A DNA stretch of 64,000 nt, taken from the NCBI RefSeq assembly GCF_000174775.1, contig NZ_ACLR01000120.1, positions 27,319-91,318 of the forward strand, read 5' to 3'. Source of the DNA: Porphyromonas uenonis 60-3 (lineage in GTDB: Bacteria; Bacteroidota; Bacteroidia; Bacteroidales; Porphyromonadaceae). The position numbers and the translations under genes were made by a program. This document shows, piece after piece, positions 30,593 through 40,176 of this stretch. Under the pieces are notes generated by a model. The model was not told the origin of the DNA and ran no database searches. It worked only from the letters and a program-made list of their open reading frames with translations. Every line of letters starts with the position of its first letter. Within the stretch, counting starts at the first letter, position 1.

Positions 30593-31702
30593 ATGAATAT
30601 AGCTTTCTTCAACTGGTATGCGATCGATCTGCTCTTTAGTGGCATCGAGAAGGTCTCTCATCGAGTAGCCACGGCTCTAGAGGAGCGAGGACACCATCTC
30701 TGCTATGTTTGTGTGGATAGTTGGGGGAAGACCGCTCTTCAGAAAAACACCTTCATACTACCTAATGCCTCTAAGATCGAGGCTGAGGAAAACCGCATAG
30801 CGCTGAGAGACTTCCTGCGCTCTCACGACGTGTCCGTCTTAGTCTCACACTCTGCCTATAGTCGTAGGTTAGCTGGCATGCTCCGTGAGGCTACCTATGA
30901 GGCAGGAGCCAAGCTCGTACAGGTACTACACACCACCCCCGACTCCTATCACTACAGGTACTGGCAGTGCAAAGTGGTCAATCGAGCTGTCAGAGCCTTT
31001 ATGAATCGCAAATGGGGTAACTCGTGGAGTAAGATCTATAGTCTCTCCGATGCTTTTGTCGTGCTGTGCCAGCCTAGCGCAGAGTTCATCACACGGATTG
31101 CGCATATCCAAGATCCCTCAAAGTTTGCCGTCATACACAATGCCAATACCTATCTACCCACAGAGCTAGCCCCCGCCTACGACAAGGAGCCTATCGTCCT
31201 CTACGTCGGGCGCCTCGTCAAGGGTAAAGGCATCGAGCACATCCCCACTATCTGGCGTCAGGTCTCAGCGCAGCATCCCGACTGGCGACTGGTCGTACTC
31301 GGTGATGGTCCCTACCGAGCCACTCTAGAGAAAGCACAACTAGCGAACTGTGACATCTTAGGGACTCAAGAGCCAAAACCTTACTACGAGCGGGCTGCTA
31401 TCTCAATCTTGACCAGCAATGCCGAGGGGTGGTCGATGGTACTCACGGAGGCTATGCAGCATGGGGTCGTACCCGTTGCTTTTGACTCCTTTCTAGCCAC
31501 TGGAGTAGTCCTAGACGAGGGGCGTGCTGGCGTACTAGTACCGCCGTTTGATCTAAACCTCTTTGCTCAGGAGGTCTCCTCGCTAATAGCAGATAGCGAT
31601 AGACGCACCGCTATGGCAGAGCACGCTAGAAGGTACGTGCAGGCCTTTGATATAGACCATATTATTGCGGACTGGGAGAGACTCTTCGAGAGATTGTCAT
31701 AA
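30593..31702 (+). CDS. Glycosyltransferase family 4
   Basis: 369 aa. The GT-B fold C-terminal domain shows VLYVGRLVKGKGIEHI (about 203-218), VVLGDGPYR and the Glu-x7-Glu region NAEGWSMVLTEAMQHGVVPV. A retaining enzyme is expected. It lies 21 bp after the GT2 gene. It fits lipopolysaccharide or surface polysaccharide assembly; acceptor unknown. Confidence 0.9.
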   Translation: MNIAFFNWYAIDLLFSGIEKVSHRVATALEERGHHLCYVCVDSWGKTALQKNTFILPNASKIEAEENRIALRDFLRSHDVSVLVSHSAYSRRLAGMLREATYEAGAKLVQVLHTTPDSYHYRYWQCKVVNRAVRAFMNRKWGNSWSKIYSLSDAFVVLCQPSAEFITRIAHIQDPSKFAVIHNANTYLPTELAPAYDKEPIVLYVGRLVKGKGIEHIPTIWRQVSAQHPDWRLVVLGDGPYRATLEKAQLANCDILGTQEPKPYYERAAISILTSNAEGWSMVLTEAMQHGVVPVAFDSFLATGVVLDEGRAGVLVPPFDLNLFAQEVSSLIADSDRRTAMAEHARRYVQAFDIDHIIADWERLFERLS

Positions 31703-31757
31703 TCAGTAGAGTCTGGAACACGCTACACCAAATCCGAACTTAAAGCTTCTATAGAGG

Positions 31758-33758
31758 ATGATTATAACCAAATCACGCTGGATCGCGATAGCCTCTCATA
31801 CACTCCTGGCGATCGTAGTCATGCAGCTGTGCCGATTGCTCTACTTCTTCTACAATCAGTCCTTCTTCCCTTCGGTAGACGGCTGGCAGTTGCTCCGCCT
31901 CATGCAGGGAGGCTACATACTAGACATGGTCGCCATCGCATATGGCCTGCTCCTCTACTACCTCATGATGATCGTAGGGGCTTACCTACCTAGACGGGTT
32001 GAGATGAGTCGCTGGTATCGCTGGGTACGCCATGTAGCATACGTCTTGCCACTAGGGGTCTTCATCTTCCTCAACGTGTCAGACACGGGCTACTATCCGT
32101 TCGTCCTGAGGCGAGCCAATAGTGACATCTTCCGAGAGTTCCAGGGGAAGAGCATGTTTAGCTTCTACAAAGACTTCGTCGTAGAGTTTTGGCCTCTGAC
32201 GATAGCCTTTTTAGTCTTGCTAGCTCTCACCATCGCTGGTTACTGGCTGGTGCAGTATCAGCGCAAGGAGCGCTCCTCTCGTCGCTCTTATTGGGTAGAC
32301 GCATCCTGTACTCTAGGGATGGTCATCTTCCTCTTTTTCAGTATGCGAGGCAGTTGGGACCTTTACAGCAAGCCTGTATCCACGCTACACTTCTTCTCTT
32401 ACGCCACAGATCCAGAGCAATTTCCCTTACTGCAAAACACGCCTGTAGCCTTGACAAAAGATGTGGCTACACGGCAACTCTTCACCTTCTACACAGACGA
32501 AGAGCTCCCGACCATCTTCACGCCCTACTATCAGGCGGCACCGCTCTCTGAGAGCGACACGCTCTTTGGCTCCATGCAGGGGCGCAACGTCGTCGTCATC
32601 ATCTTAGAGAGTATGGCGCGAGAGTACACTGGCTACCTTAATAGATATATCGACGGGTATCCGAGCTACACCCCTTACCTCGATAGCTTGATGCCACACA
32701 CGCTCTATGCGCAGTACGGCTTTGCCTCTGGCAAGCGCTCGGTTGAGTCCTTTCCCTCCATCTTTGTCTCGCTACCCTCGTTTGGGGGTACCTTTGATGA
32801 CGAGGCATTTACTATGGACAACTACCAGCACTTCGACTCCTACGACACGGGGCTACCGCTATCACTAGGAGACAATGGCTATCACCTCAAGTTTTACCAC
32901 GGTGACGAGGCGGGGGCTATGGGCTTCTACTCATTTCTCAACCGCCTAGGTGTCCAGGATCAATACACCGCTCAGGACTACCTAGCAGCACATCCCGATG
33001 AGTCTAGTGCTAAGGTCGGTACATGGGGTATACACGACCTGCCCTTCGAGCAGGCCATGGCGAAAGATCTGAAGTCGCTCCAGGAGCCCTTTGGAGCCTT
33101 CTTCTTTTCGCTATCTAATCATAGTCCGTTTAGTATGCCCAAGGGATATAAGGGACACTTGAAGAAAGGCACCCTCCCGATCCATCAGACGGCTCAATAT
33201 GCGGATGAAGCTCTCCGAGAGTTTTTCGAGCGGGTCAAAGAGGAGCCGTGGTATCGTAACACGCTCTTCGTCATCACGGCAGACCATACCAGCCTCAGCG
33301 ACCAACCTCTATATGCCAACTTAGCGGGACATGCTGCAGCGCCTATCTTATTTTTCGACCCGCAGGGCAAGCTACAAGGAGAGGTCAGCGACTATGTCGT
33401 GCAGCACATAGATATCCTCCCCACCCTCCTCTACCTGCTCGGTATCACGGAGCCTGTACTGAGCTACGGGAGTAACATCTTCGACCAGCAGGCAGAGCAC
33501 TATGCGCTCAACTTCTATCACAACCAGTACCTCTTCTTCACGAAGGCGCTCACGCTCACGATGACCGCTGATGGTCAGGTCACTGTCAAGGCGCCCGCAG
33601 CCTACCTGCAGACGGAGCCCAGTCGTGCCACCGCCCCCACATCGTCAGCGGTAAAGCACTACACGGCACTCTTTAAGGCAATCGTGCAGGACTACAACAA
33701 TCGTGTCCTCAAGAGCTCCTTCTCCATCAGAGATGTGACCCCAAAGTCGTCAGACTAG
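31758..33758 (+). CDS. LTA synthase-like membrane sulfatase-fold transferase
   Basis: 666 aa. Five N-terminal membrane helices (within residues 8-195) precede a periplasmic alkaline-phosphatase-like domain. Metal and nucleophile positions are visible: Glu in VVVIILESMAREYTG, a Ser nucleophile candidate in GKRSVESFPS, His in SLSNHSPF and Asp-His in ITADHTS. Such enzymes transfer phosphoglycerol or phosphoethanolamine groups from phospholipids to glycans or lipids. In a Gram-negative background it probably decorates a surface glycan made by the three transferases upstream. Substrate is unknown. Confidence 0.85.
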   Translation: MIITKSRWIAIASHTLLAIVVMQLCRLLYFFYNQSFFPSVDGWQLLRLMQGGYILDMVAIAYGLLLYYLMMIVGAYLPRRVEMSRWYRWVRHVAYVLPLGVFIFLNVSDTGYYPFVLRRANSDIFREFQGKSMFSFYKDFVVEFWPLTIAFLVLLALTIAGYWLVQYQRKERSSRRSYWVDASCTLGMVIFLFFSMRGSWDLYSKPVSTLHFFSYATDPEQFPLLQNTPVALTKDVATRQLFTFYTDEELPTIFTPYYQAAPLSESDTLFGSMQGRNVVVIILESMAREYTGYLNRYIDGYPSYTPYLDSLMPHTLYAQYGFASGKRSVESFPSIFVSLPSFGGTFDDEAFTMDNYQHFDSYDTGLPLSLGDNGYHLKFYHGDEAGAMGFYSFLNRLGVQDQYTAQDYLAAHPDESSAKVGTWGIHDLPFEQAMAKDLKSLQEPFGAFFFSLSNHSPFSMPKGYKGHLKKGTLPIHQTAQYADEALREFFERVKEEPWYRNTLFVITADHTSLSDQPLYANLAGHAAAPILFFDPQGKLQGEVSDYVVQHIDILPTLLYLLGITEPVLSYGSNIFDQQAEHYALNFYHNQYLFFTKALTLTMTADGQVTVKAPAAYLQTEPSRATAPTSSAVKHYTALFKAIVQDYNNRVLKSSFSIRDVTPKSSD

Positions 33759-33870
33759 CACTGTTCATCACACTCTATCAAGCTTAGCCTTTGTGGTAAC
33801 CATTGTCAGCACAGAAGGAGCTGTTCTTAGTCTATTCTTATTGTGTTTTGCTCTGCCAGTAAGGTGATCG

Positions 33871-33902
33871 TTTGATCAATTGATATTTAGTTGCTACCTT
33901 TG
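33871..33902 (+). promoter_or_regulatory. Promoter P1 upstream of gyrA (TTTG-N20-TACCTTTG)
   Basis: A -33 TTTG at 33871-33874 and a -7 TACCTTTG at 33895-33902 are separated by 20 bp, the textbook Bacteroidota arrangement. The transcript would begin near 33908. Confidence 0.75.
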
Positions 33903-33907
33903 CTAGC

Positions 33908-33985
33908 AAGAGGAGAAGTCAATGGTGCGCGATAACTTCAAGCCGACACTCTTCTTGAATAAGGCGTTGAACTTCTATCCCTCCC
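33908..33985 (+). ncRNA. Candidate structured RNA after promoter P1
   Basis: From the expected start, GAGG-AGAAGT-CAA can pair with TTGA-ACTTCT-ATCCCTC, enclosing a perfect 6-bp hairpin TTCAAG/CTTGAA. No coding sense and no recognised RNA family. It may be an independent small RNA or the first part of a long gyrA leader. Confidence 0.3.
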
Positions 33986-34155
33986 GAGTACGAAATCGGA
34001 AGTTATTAGTTCTTCGCCTTATCTTCGTTTATGTGGGAACTTGATTTTACGCTCAGCAGATTCCGCAAGTATCGTATCAAGTATGCGTTTGTAAGTAGAA
34101 TCCACAGCAAGCCCGGGCTGACACCTGATATAGGATGACTTTATCAACGGCACTA

Positions 34156-34340
34156 TCAAGGAAATCGGACAATTCCTCGGTGGAGCTTTTTGATTATCCA
34201 GCGAGGAAACGAAAAATTCATCGGAACTTCGAAATCTTTCTTCCGAAGTTTCATTTCATTCTTCCGAACTTTTATTTCGGCCCTCCGTGGGGAATTTTCA
34301 TTTGCTCCGTGAAGATTTCCGATTTTCTCGGGAGAGATTG
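34156..34340 (-). repeat. R1 interspersed repeat, copy 3 (reverse orientation)
   Basis: The reverse complement is nearly identical to copies 1 and 4 across about 150 bp, including the right flank CCACCGAGGAATTG and end CCGATTTCCTTG. It is the only copy in this orientation and the only one without an obvious 22-bp array next to it. Confidence 0.87.
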
Positions 34341-34382
34341 CACTTGAGGATGGAAATAGAAGGAGATCGTCCCGCCTCTCTA

Positions 34383-34414
34383 TTTGCTTATTTCTGATAT
34401 AGTTGTTACCTTTG
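34383..34414 (+). promoter_or_regulatory. Promoter P2 upstream of gyrA (TTTG-N20-TACCTTTG)
   Basis: TTTG at 34383-34386 and TACCTTTG at 34407-34414 with a 20-bp spacer, the same spacing as P1. Transcription would begin near 34420. Confidence 0.75.
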
Positions 34415-34419
34415 CAACA

Positions 34420-34504
34420 AGAACGGTGAGATTGCTCGAAAGAGTAATCGCGCCACTCTTCCGTCTGAAAGTCTCTTGCTGGCGGTCGTATTTTAAAGAG
34501 ACTT
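34420..34504 (+). ncRNA. Candidate structured RNA after promoter P2
   Basis: Two stems lie directly after the expected start: GATTGCTC-GAAA-GAGTAATC (34430-34449, a GNRA tetraloop) nested inside ACGG/CCGT, and the perfect AAGTCTCTT/AAGAGACTT stem (34469-34504, 18-nt loop). No known family recognised. Confidence 0.35.
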
Positions 34505-34576
34505 GCGGAGTCTATGTACTCTGCTCTAGTGGTTATTTTACCATTTGAAGTATAGTTACTATCTTCGCACCAAGAG

Positions 34577-34654
34577 GGAGAAGTTTCTGAAGTCAGTCTT
34601 ACTCACAGTCGTAGAACCAGAGCGGAGCATTCAGATACTTCTCCTTTGTCTTTT
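34577..34654 (+). terminator. Long-range terminator-like stem inside the gyrA leader
   Basis: GGAGAAGTTTCTGA (34577-34590) pairs with TCAGATACTTCTCC (34631-34644), 13 of 14, across a 40-nt loop, followed by TTTGTCTTTT. It could end transcripts from P1 or P2 about 220 bp before gyrA or act as an attenuator. Confidence 0.5.
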
Positions 34655-34874
34655 ATAGAAGTCTAGAAGCCCAGGACGTAAGTCTTCTGCCGAGCATCTT
34701 ACTGAGGCGGATAGAGATATTTTTCGTAACTTAGCCTTCTGAAAGTAGAGGTCTCTCTAAAGCTGTCAGCCCGACTAGTGGCACCAGCTGAGTGAGCATG
34801 GCTGACGAGGAGGAATTGGATCTGAGTGCGTCTGCCAGCCTCTACGACCAAGCGAATAAAACACAATTGACTCT

Positions 34875-37457
34875 ATGGAAGATAGTATAGATAGGATTAT
34901 CCCAGTGGACATTGAGGACGAAATGAAGACCTCTTACATTGACTACTCAATGTCTGTCATCGTATCTCGAGCGCTACCCGATGTACGCGACGGTCTCAAG
35001 CCGGTGCATCGTCGTGTACTCTACTCGATGAATGAGAGTGGCAACACTTACAATAATCCTACCCGCAAGTGTGCACGCGCCGTCGGTGACATCATGGGTA
35101 AGTACCACCCCCACGGTGACAGCTCCGTATACAATACATTGGTACGTCTCGCTCAGGGCTGGAACATGCGCTACCCGCTCGTACAGGGGCAGGGTAACTT
35201 TGGCTCTATCGACGGGGACTCGCCCGCTGCGATGCGTTACACTGAGTCGAGGCTCAATCAGTTTGCCCAGGAGATGCTCCGTGATATTGACATGGAGACA
35301 GTTGACTTTCAGGACAACTTCGACGGGGACTTCAAGGAGCCGACAGTCCTTCCTTGTCGTATCCCTAACCTTCTGATCAATGGTGCTGCCGGTATCGCCG
35401 TCGGTATGGCGACCAATATGGCTCCGCACAATCTTACGGAGACACTCAACGCTTGTATCGCTTACATTGACGCTCGTGGTGAGATTACGGTCGATGAGTT
35501 GATGCAGTATGTCAAGGCTCCAGACTTCCCCACGGGGGGTGTCATCTACGGCTACGAGGGGGTCAAGGAAGCTTTCCGCACGGGACGTGGACGTATCGTC
35601 ATACGTGGCAAGGCGGACATAGAGGAGTACCACAGCCATGAGCGGATCATCATCCGTGAGATACCCTATCAGGTGCGCAAGAGCGACATGGTCGCTAAGA
35701 TTGCCCAGCTGGTCAACGAGAAGAAAATCGACGGCATCAGCGACATCTCCGATGAGTCGAGCAATAAGGGTATCCGCATTGTCATAGATATAAAGAAGGA
35801 CGCCAACGCTGGTGTCGTACTCAACTACCTATATAAGTACTCCGACCTGGAGAGCTACTTCAGCGTCAATAACATTGCACTAGTCAATGGTCGCCCTCGT
35901 CAGCTCAACCTTAAGGATCTCATCGGTCACTTCGTCGATCACCGCCACGATGTGGTGACACGACGCGCCCAGTATGAGCTTCGTAAGGCGCAGGAGCGTA
36001 TCCATATATTGGAGGGTTTGATCATTGCGGTAGACCACATTGACGAGGTCATACGCATTATCCGCTCTAGTGAGGAGACTCGCGAGGCTATGAATCGACT
36101 GATGGAGGCTTTCAACCTCTCGGAGCTACAGGCGCGAGCCATCGTCGATATGCGTCTACGACAGCTCACGAAGCTTGATATTGACAAGTTGCAACATGAG
36201 TACAATGAGCTCAAGGAGCGCATTGACTACTTGAACCTCTTCCTCAGCGACATCAATATGCGTATGGAGCTAATACAGGAGGAGTGCCGTGAGATCATTG
36301 AGAAGTATGGCGACGAGCGTCGCTCGGAGATCGTATACGCCTCGGAAGATCTGAATCCTGAGGACTTCTACGCCGACGAGGACATGGTTATCACCATCTC
36401 TCACCTAGGATATATCAAGCGTACGCCACTCTCAGAGTTCCGCACGCAGACACGTGGCGGTGTCGGTGTCAAGGGTGCCGACAGTCGTGACGAAGACTTT
36501 GTCGAGTACATCTACTCAGCGACGATGCACGCCACGATGATGCTCTTTACCGCTACAGGTCGTGTCTACTGGCTCAGAGTCTTTGAGATACCAGAGGGCT
36601 CCAAGAGCTCTAAGGGCAGACATATCCAGAACCTTCTAGACCTTGACGAGGAGAACCGCATCACGGCCTTCCTACGTATTAAGAACTTGACGACCGATGC
36701 GGATTTTGTCAATACGCACTACCTCGTCTTCGCTACAGAGCAGGGCTTGATCAAGAAGACACTCCTAGCTCACTACGCTAATCCTCGCAAGACGGGCGTC
36801 CGTGCGATCAACCTACGTGACGATGATCAGGTTGTTTCTGTGGCTCTCTCAAATGGTAACTGCGAGATATTCCTTGCCAACCGCAATGGACGCTGTGTCC
36901 GCTTCAACGAGCAGGAGGTCCGTCCTATGGGACGCACGGCGACGGGCGTTCGTGGTATCCGTCTTGACAATGATCCTAACGACAAGGTCGTCGGTATGGT
37001 AGTGCATCGCCTGAAGAACAGCGATGAGACCATCCTCGTCATCAGCGAGAAGGGCTACGGCAAGCGCTCACGCATCGATGACTACCGCATCACCAAGCGT
37101 GGCGCCAAGGGTGTCAAGACGATCAACGTGACCGACAAGACGGGTCAGCTCATCGATATACGTGCCGTAGAGGACGACGACAACATTATGATCATCAATA
37201 AGAGTGGTGTCGCCATCCGTCTCTCTATGGAGCAGGTACGTGTCATGGGACGTGCTACTCAGGGAGTCAAGATGATCGACCTCAATAAACGTTCGGACGA
37301 AATCGCATCTATATGTAATGTAGTGGCCGAGGAGGAGGAGCCAGAGCTCGTAGACGAGGCTGACCTAGACGATCCCTCAGAGTTTGTCCCACAGGAGGAG
37401 GATCTCAATGACTTTGACGACTCTCCTGCACAAGATGAGGAGAGTAGCGAGGATTAG
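34875..37457 (+). CDS. gyrA: DNA gyrase subunit A
   Basis: 860 aa. Breakage-reunion domain with the catalytic Tyr122 in [11 protein letters not shown], the QRDR region around [10 protein letters not shown], and a C-terminal beta-pinwheel; the GyrA box-like [10 protein letters not shown] (about residue 530) is present. The last 45 residues are strongly acidic ([18 protein letters not shown] onward), a feature seen in other gyrase A subunits where it tunes supercoiling. ParC is excluded by the GyrA box. The leader upstream is unusually long. Confidence 0.96.
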   Translation: MEDSIDRIIPVDIEDEMKTSYIDYSMSVIVSRALPDVRDGLKPVHRRVLYSMNESGNTYNNPTRKCARAVGDIMGKYHPHGDSSVYNTLVRLAQGWNMRYPLVQGQGNFGSIDGDSPAAMRYTESRLNQFAQEMLRDIDMETVDFQDNFDGDFKEPTVLPCRIPNLLINGAAGIAVGMATNMAPHNLTETLNACIAYIDARGEITVDELMQYVKAPDFPTGGVIYGYEGVKEAFRTGRGRIVIRGKADIEEYHSHERIIIREIPYQVRKSDMVAKIAQLVNEKKIDGISDISDESSNKGIRIVIDIKKDANAGVVLNYLYKYSDLESYFSVNNIALVNGRPRQLNLKDLIGHFVDHRHDVVTRRAQYELRKAQERIHILEGLIIAVDHIDEVIRIIRSSEETREAMNRLMEAFNLSELQARAIVDMRLRQLTKLDIDKLQHEYNELKERIDYLNLFLSDINMRMELIQEECREIIEKYGDERRSEIVYASEDLNPEDFYADEDMVITISHLGYIKRTPLSEFRTQTRGGVGVKGADSRDEDFVEYIYSATMHATMMLFTATGRVYWLRVFEIPEGSKSSKGRHIQNLLDLDEENRITAFLRIKNLTTDADFVNTHYLVFATEQGLIKKTLLAHYANPRKTGVRAINLRDDDQVVSVALSNGNCEIFLANRNGRCVRFNEQEVRPMGRTATGVRGIRLDNDPNDKVVGMVVHRLKNSDETILVISEKGYGKRSRIDDYRITKRGAKGVKTINVTDKTGQLIDIRAVEDDDNIMIINKSGVAIRLSMEQVRVMGRATQGVKMIDLNKRSDEIASICNVVAEEEEPELVDEADLDDPSEFVPQEEDLNDFDDSPAQDEESSED

Positions 37458-37521
37458 CCTCCAACCGCAAGCCATCTATAATAAAGAGTAAGACAACAAA
37501 CTAGTAACACCAATTTAGAAT

Positions 37522-38724
37522 ATGAAGACAACACGTAAAGTAACCCTAGTGCTACTCGTGCTGATGAGTGCACTGACACTTGGATGCGCACAGACCTCCA
37601 ACGTCAGAGGTGCTGACCGTCTATCCGATGCTAGCAAGCCAGACTATCCTGGAGCTCGCGCCCTAATCCAACAAGCTCTAGAGAATCCAGAGACCAAGGA
37701 CGATGCCAAGACTTGGTACACAGCGGGACTCATTGAGGAGCGTGCCTTCACTGGCGAAAATCAAAAGAGCCTCAAGAATGAGCCTCAAGACCTGCCTAGC
37801 ATGTACAAGGCTCTCCTAGATATGCACGCATACTACACGAAGACTTATGAGGTCGATCACCAGCCCAACGAGAAGGGCAAGGTACGTCCTAAGTTTGAGA
37901 AGAAGATTGCTAACGCATACAAGGACAACCTCCTCTACTACATCAATGCAGGAGGATACTACATGGAGCAGAAGGACTTCAAGAATGCGCTCAAGGCATT
38001 CCAGTCATTCAGAGAGATCAAGCGCTCTCCCCTATTCGAGGGAGAAAAGTTCGCTCAGACAGACTCCAACTCGCTGATGGTTGACTTTTTTGCCATCATC
38101 ACCGCTTATCAGGCTGGCGACAAGCAGCTAGCTATTAAGTACGGTGAGGAGCTCAAGGGCAGTGGTTACCGTCAGAACGAGGTCTACCAGATACTCGCTC
38201 AGACCTACATTGAGGAGGGCGACACGACTAACTATATCTCGACGATGCGCGAGGGGCTCCAGCTCTTCCCCAAGGAGCCATACTACTCCGTCAACCTGAT
38301 CAATACCTACATCGTACAGAACAAGTATGACGAGGCACGAACCTTCCTCAACCAAGCTATCGAACTCAATCCTGAGAACCCCCAGCTCTATGACGTGATG
38401 GGCAAGCTCTACGAGGGTAGTAACGAGGAGGAAGCCATCAAGTGGTTTACCAAAGCTCTAGATATAGATCCTAACTATGTCGAGTCTCTATGCAATATCG
38501 GACGAGTCTACTACAATCAGGCTGTAGCTCTCTCTGACAAGGAGGAGGGCGGTGCAGCAGTTGCTCAGAAGAAGCGCAACGAGCTTCTCAACAAGGCGCT
38601 TCCCTACCTTGAGAAGGCTTACAGCATCAATCCGGATGCTTCTTACTACCTCCTTGGGAACATCTACTACGCACTGGGCAACAACGCTAAGTACGAGGAG
38701 ATCCAAGCTGCTCACGGCAACTAA
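37522..38724 (+). CDS. Exported TPR-repeat protein
   Basis: 400 aa. Signal sequence at 1-22 with a Cys at 22 (LTLGCAQT); the lipobox is weak, so it may be either a lipoprotein or cleaved by signal peptidase I. Tetratricopeptide repeats run from about 150 to 390, for example YYSVNLINTYIVQNKYDEARTFL as a pair of helices, ELNPENPQLYDVMGKLYEG and DPNYVESLCNIGRVYYNQA. TPR domains are protein-protein scaffolds. It starts 64 bp after gyrA and ends at a strong terminator. Specific role unknown. Confidence 0.8.
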   Translation: MKTTRKVTLVLLVLMSALTLGCAQTSNVRGADRLSDASKPDYPGARALIQQALENPETKDDAKTWYTAGLIEERAFTGENQKSLKNEPQDLPSMYKALLDMHAYYTKTYEVDHQPNEKGKVRPKFEKKIANAYKDNLLYYINAGGYYMEQKDFKNALKAFQSFREIKRSPLFEGEKFAQTDSNSLMVDFFAIITAYQAGDKQLAIKYGEELKGSGYRQNEVYQILAQTYIEEGDTTNYISTMREGLQLFPKEPYYSVNLINTYIVQNKYDEARTFLNQAIELNPENPQLYDVMGKLYEGSNEEEAIKWFTKALDIDPNYVESLCNIGRVYYNQAVALSDKEEGGAAVAQKKRNELLNKALPYLEKAYSINPDASYYLLGNIYYALGNNAKYEEIQAAHGN

Positions 38725-38768
38725 TCACTAGTCTACGCTAGCGCTCTAGCTAGCCAACTGACAATATA

Positions 38769-38809
38769 GGAGACAGATCCACACTGCGGGGTCTGTCTCC
38801 TTTTTGTTT
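38769..38809 (+). terminator. Intrinsic terminator after the TPR gene
   Basis: GGAGACAGA pairs perfectly with TCTGTCTCC around a 14-nt loop and is followed by TTTTTGTTT. Confidence 0.9.
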
Positions 38810-38851
38810 GCTCTCTGCGAAGGCACATAACGAGAGTATGTCCGTGGACTC

Positions 38852-38882
38852 TTGGTCATTCCATCAAAGAGCTGTAACTTTG
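38852..38882 (+). promoter_or_regulatory. Promoter (TTG-N20-TAACTTTG) abutting the next start codon
   Basis: TTG at 38852-38854 and TAACTTTG at 38875-38882 are 20 bp apart. The ATG of the next gene is at 38888, so the message would have almost no leader. The TTG at 38852 is the -33 element, not a start codon. Confidence 0.6.
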
Positions 38883-38887
38883 GGACG

Positions 38888-40159
38888 ATGAATAAGCTAT
38901 GGACGCTTTGCTTGCTCCTCCTAGCCCTTGCCAGCTCACTCTCAGGAGGAGAGATATTCCCGCATCACATCTACACGACAGAGGTACAAACTCTACAGTG
39001 TCAGGTGTGGCGTGACGGGGAGCCAGTCGCTATACCCTATCCAATCGCCCGCTTGGCTAGTAGCGATGAGGAGATCGTGGTGAGCTTTGACCTCGCAGAC
39101 CCTGTCCCGCATCGCATTCACTACCAGCTGGAGCTGTGCGATGCCGACTGGCAGGTCAATGACCGTATGGCGCTCAGCGAATATCTCGATGGCTGGATCG
39201 GAGCGCGCTGGCAGACAGACGAAAGCACCCCTTCTGAAGCCACGAGCGTCGCTTACCGTCACTACGAGCTACGCCTCGGAGGTGCCTCCGTACTACAACC
39301 GCTCCTCTCGGGCAATTACCGCCTCACCGCTTGGTGCGAAGAACTGCAAGAGGAGCCTATCTTCGTCACCAGCTTTGCTCTTTACGAACCTCTCGCCGAG
39401 GTCGCTCAGCAGGTAGTGCCGACAACGCCTCAGGGCAACTACTCCCGCTTTCAGCAAGTGGAGCTAGAGCTAACCTTTTCCCCCACACTAGCCAGCGACC
39501 CGCTCACGGAGCTACTCGTGACTGTCGGCCAAAACGGTTCCTCCACCCGCTACCAGCGACTCACTCGCCCCACCTCCCTCGCTCCTGGGCGTCTCACCTT
39601 CAGAGGCCATGACGGAGCCACCTTTGCTGCGGGCAATGAGTGGCGAGCCTTCGAGATTTTGTCTCCCTATCAGGCGAATATGGGCGTGGAGCACCTGAAT
39701 AGTCAGGAGACGCCCCCCGAGGCTTACCTTTATCTAGACCGCCCGACAAGCGGTAGCTACATCACAGTCCCCGATGCCAATGGGTATCGCAAAGTTCGCC
39801 AGACAGACTACGACCCGTACTACGACGAGACCATGACAGATTACTATCTTGTCACCTGGCGACTGGCTCTAGATGACCCACTCAGGTATGGTACCCCGCT
39901 CATCGAGGGAGCTGCCTTTGACGCACTGCCTAAGGAGCAGCGCACGCTACGCTACAACCGCGAGACAGGGCACTTCGAGCTGTCGCTCCTCGTCAAGGGG
40001 GGCTACGTCAGCTACCGATATAGCACCTCGCCATCTCCCGCTCCTCTAGCCAGCAACGCTATCGAGGGCGACTATTACCAGACAGAGAACCAATACACTA
40101 CCCTCGTCTACCTCATCTCCCCCATGCTACGCTATCAGAGATTGGTAGCCGTAAAGTAA
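38888..40159 (+). CDS. DUF5103 protein, type IX secretion plug family
   Basis: 423 aa from ATG 38888. Signal peptide to about residue 19 (ALASSLSG). The first domain (GEIFPHHIYTTEVQTLQCQV, then YQLELCDADWQVNDRMALSEYLDG) is the PF17116 type now named T9SS plug domain 1. In Flavobacterium johnsoniae the Plug protein closes the periplasmic side of the SprA translocon in the form not bound to PorV. PorV itself is encoded at 2822-4003. The start was chosen because the upstream TTG is inside the promoter. Confidence 0.82.
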   Translation: MNKLWTLCLLLLALASSLSGGEIFPHHIYTTEVQTLQCQVWRDGEPVAIPYPIARLASSDEEIVVSFDLADPVPHRIHYQLELCDADWQVNDRMALSEYLDGWIGARWQTDESTPSEATSVAYRHYELRLGGASVLQPLLSGNYRLTAWCEELQEEPIFVTSFALYEPLAEVAQQVVPTTPQGNYSRFQQVELELTFSPTLASDPLTELLVTVGQNGSSTRYQRLTRPTSLAPGRLTFRGHDGATFAAGNEWRAFEILSPYQANMGVEHLNSQETPPEAYLYLDRPTSGSYITVPDANGYRKVRQTDYDPYYDETMTDYYLVTWRLALDDPLRYGTPLIEGAAFDALPKEQRTLRYNRETGHFELSLLVKGGYVSYRYSTSPSPAPLASNAIEGDYYQTENQYTTLVYLISPMLRYQRLVAVK

Positions 40160-40176
40160 TCCCCAGCTGTAAAACT

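Larger units (their letters stand above)
33759..34874 (+). other. 1.1-kb noncoding gap before gyrA
   Basis: No coding frame with family features is seen. The gap holds two strong TTTG-N20-TACCTTTG promoters (33871, 34383), a weaker box (TATCTTCG at 34560), an R1 repeat copy on the minus strand (34156-34340), and several stem-loops (34430, 34469, 34577, 34765). Each box is followed by a related start, TTTGC or TTCGC then CAAGA within six bases. Confidence 0.75.

Noticed and set aside
34135..34347. 70-codon frame in R1 copy 3 whose translation resembles the 61-codon frame at 50088-50273
   Set aside because: The similarity follows from DNA identity of the repeats; the frame is not kept in copies 1, 2 and 5, and it lacks a promoter or ribosome site of its own.
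33908..34874. Known stable RNAs (RNase P RNA, tmRNA, SRP RNA) in the gyrA gap
   Set aside because: None of their conserved sequence blocks was recognised by eye; a covariance-model search would decide.
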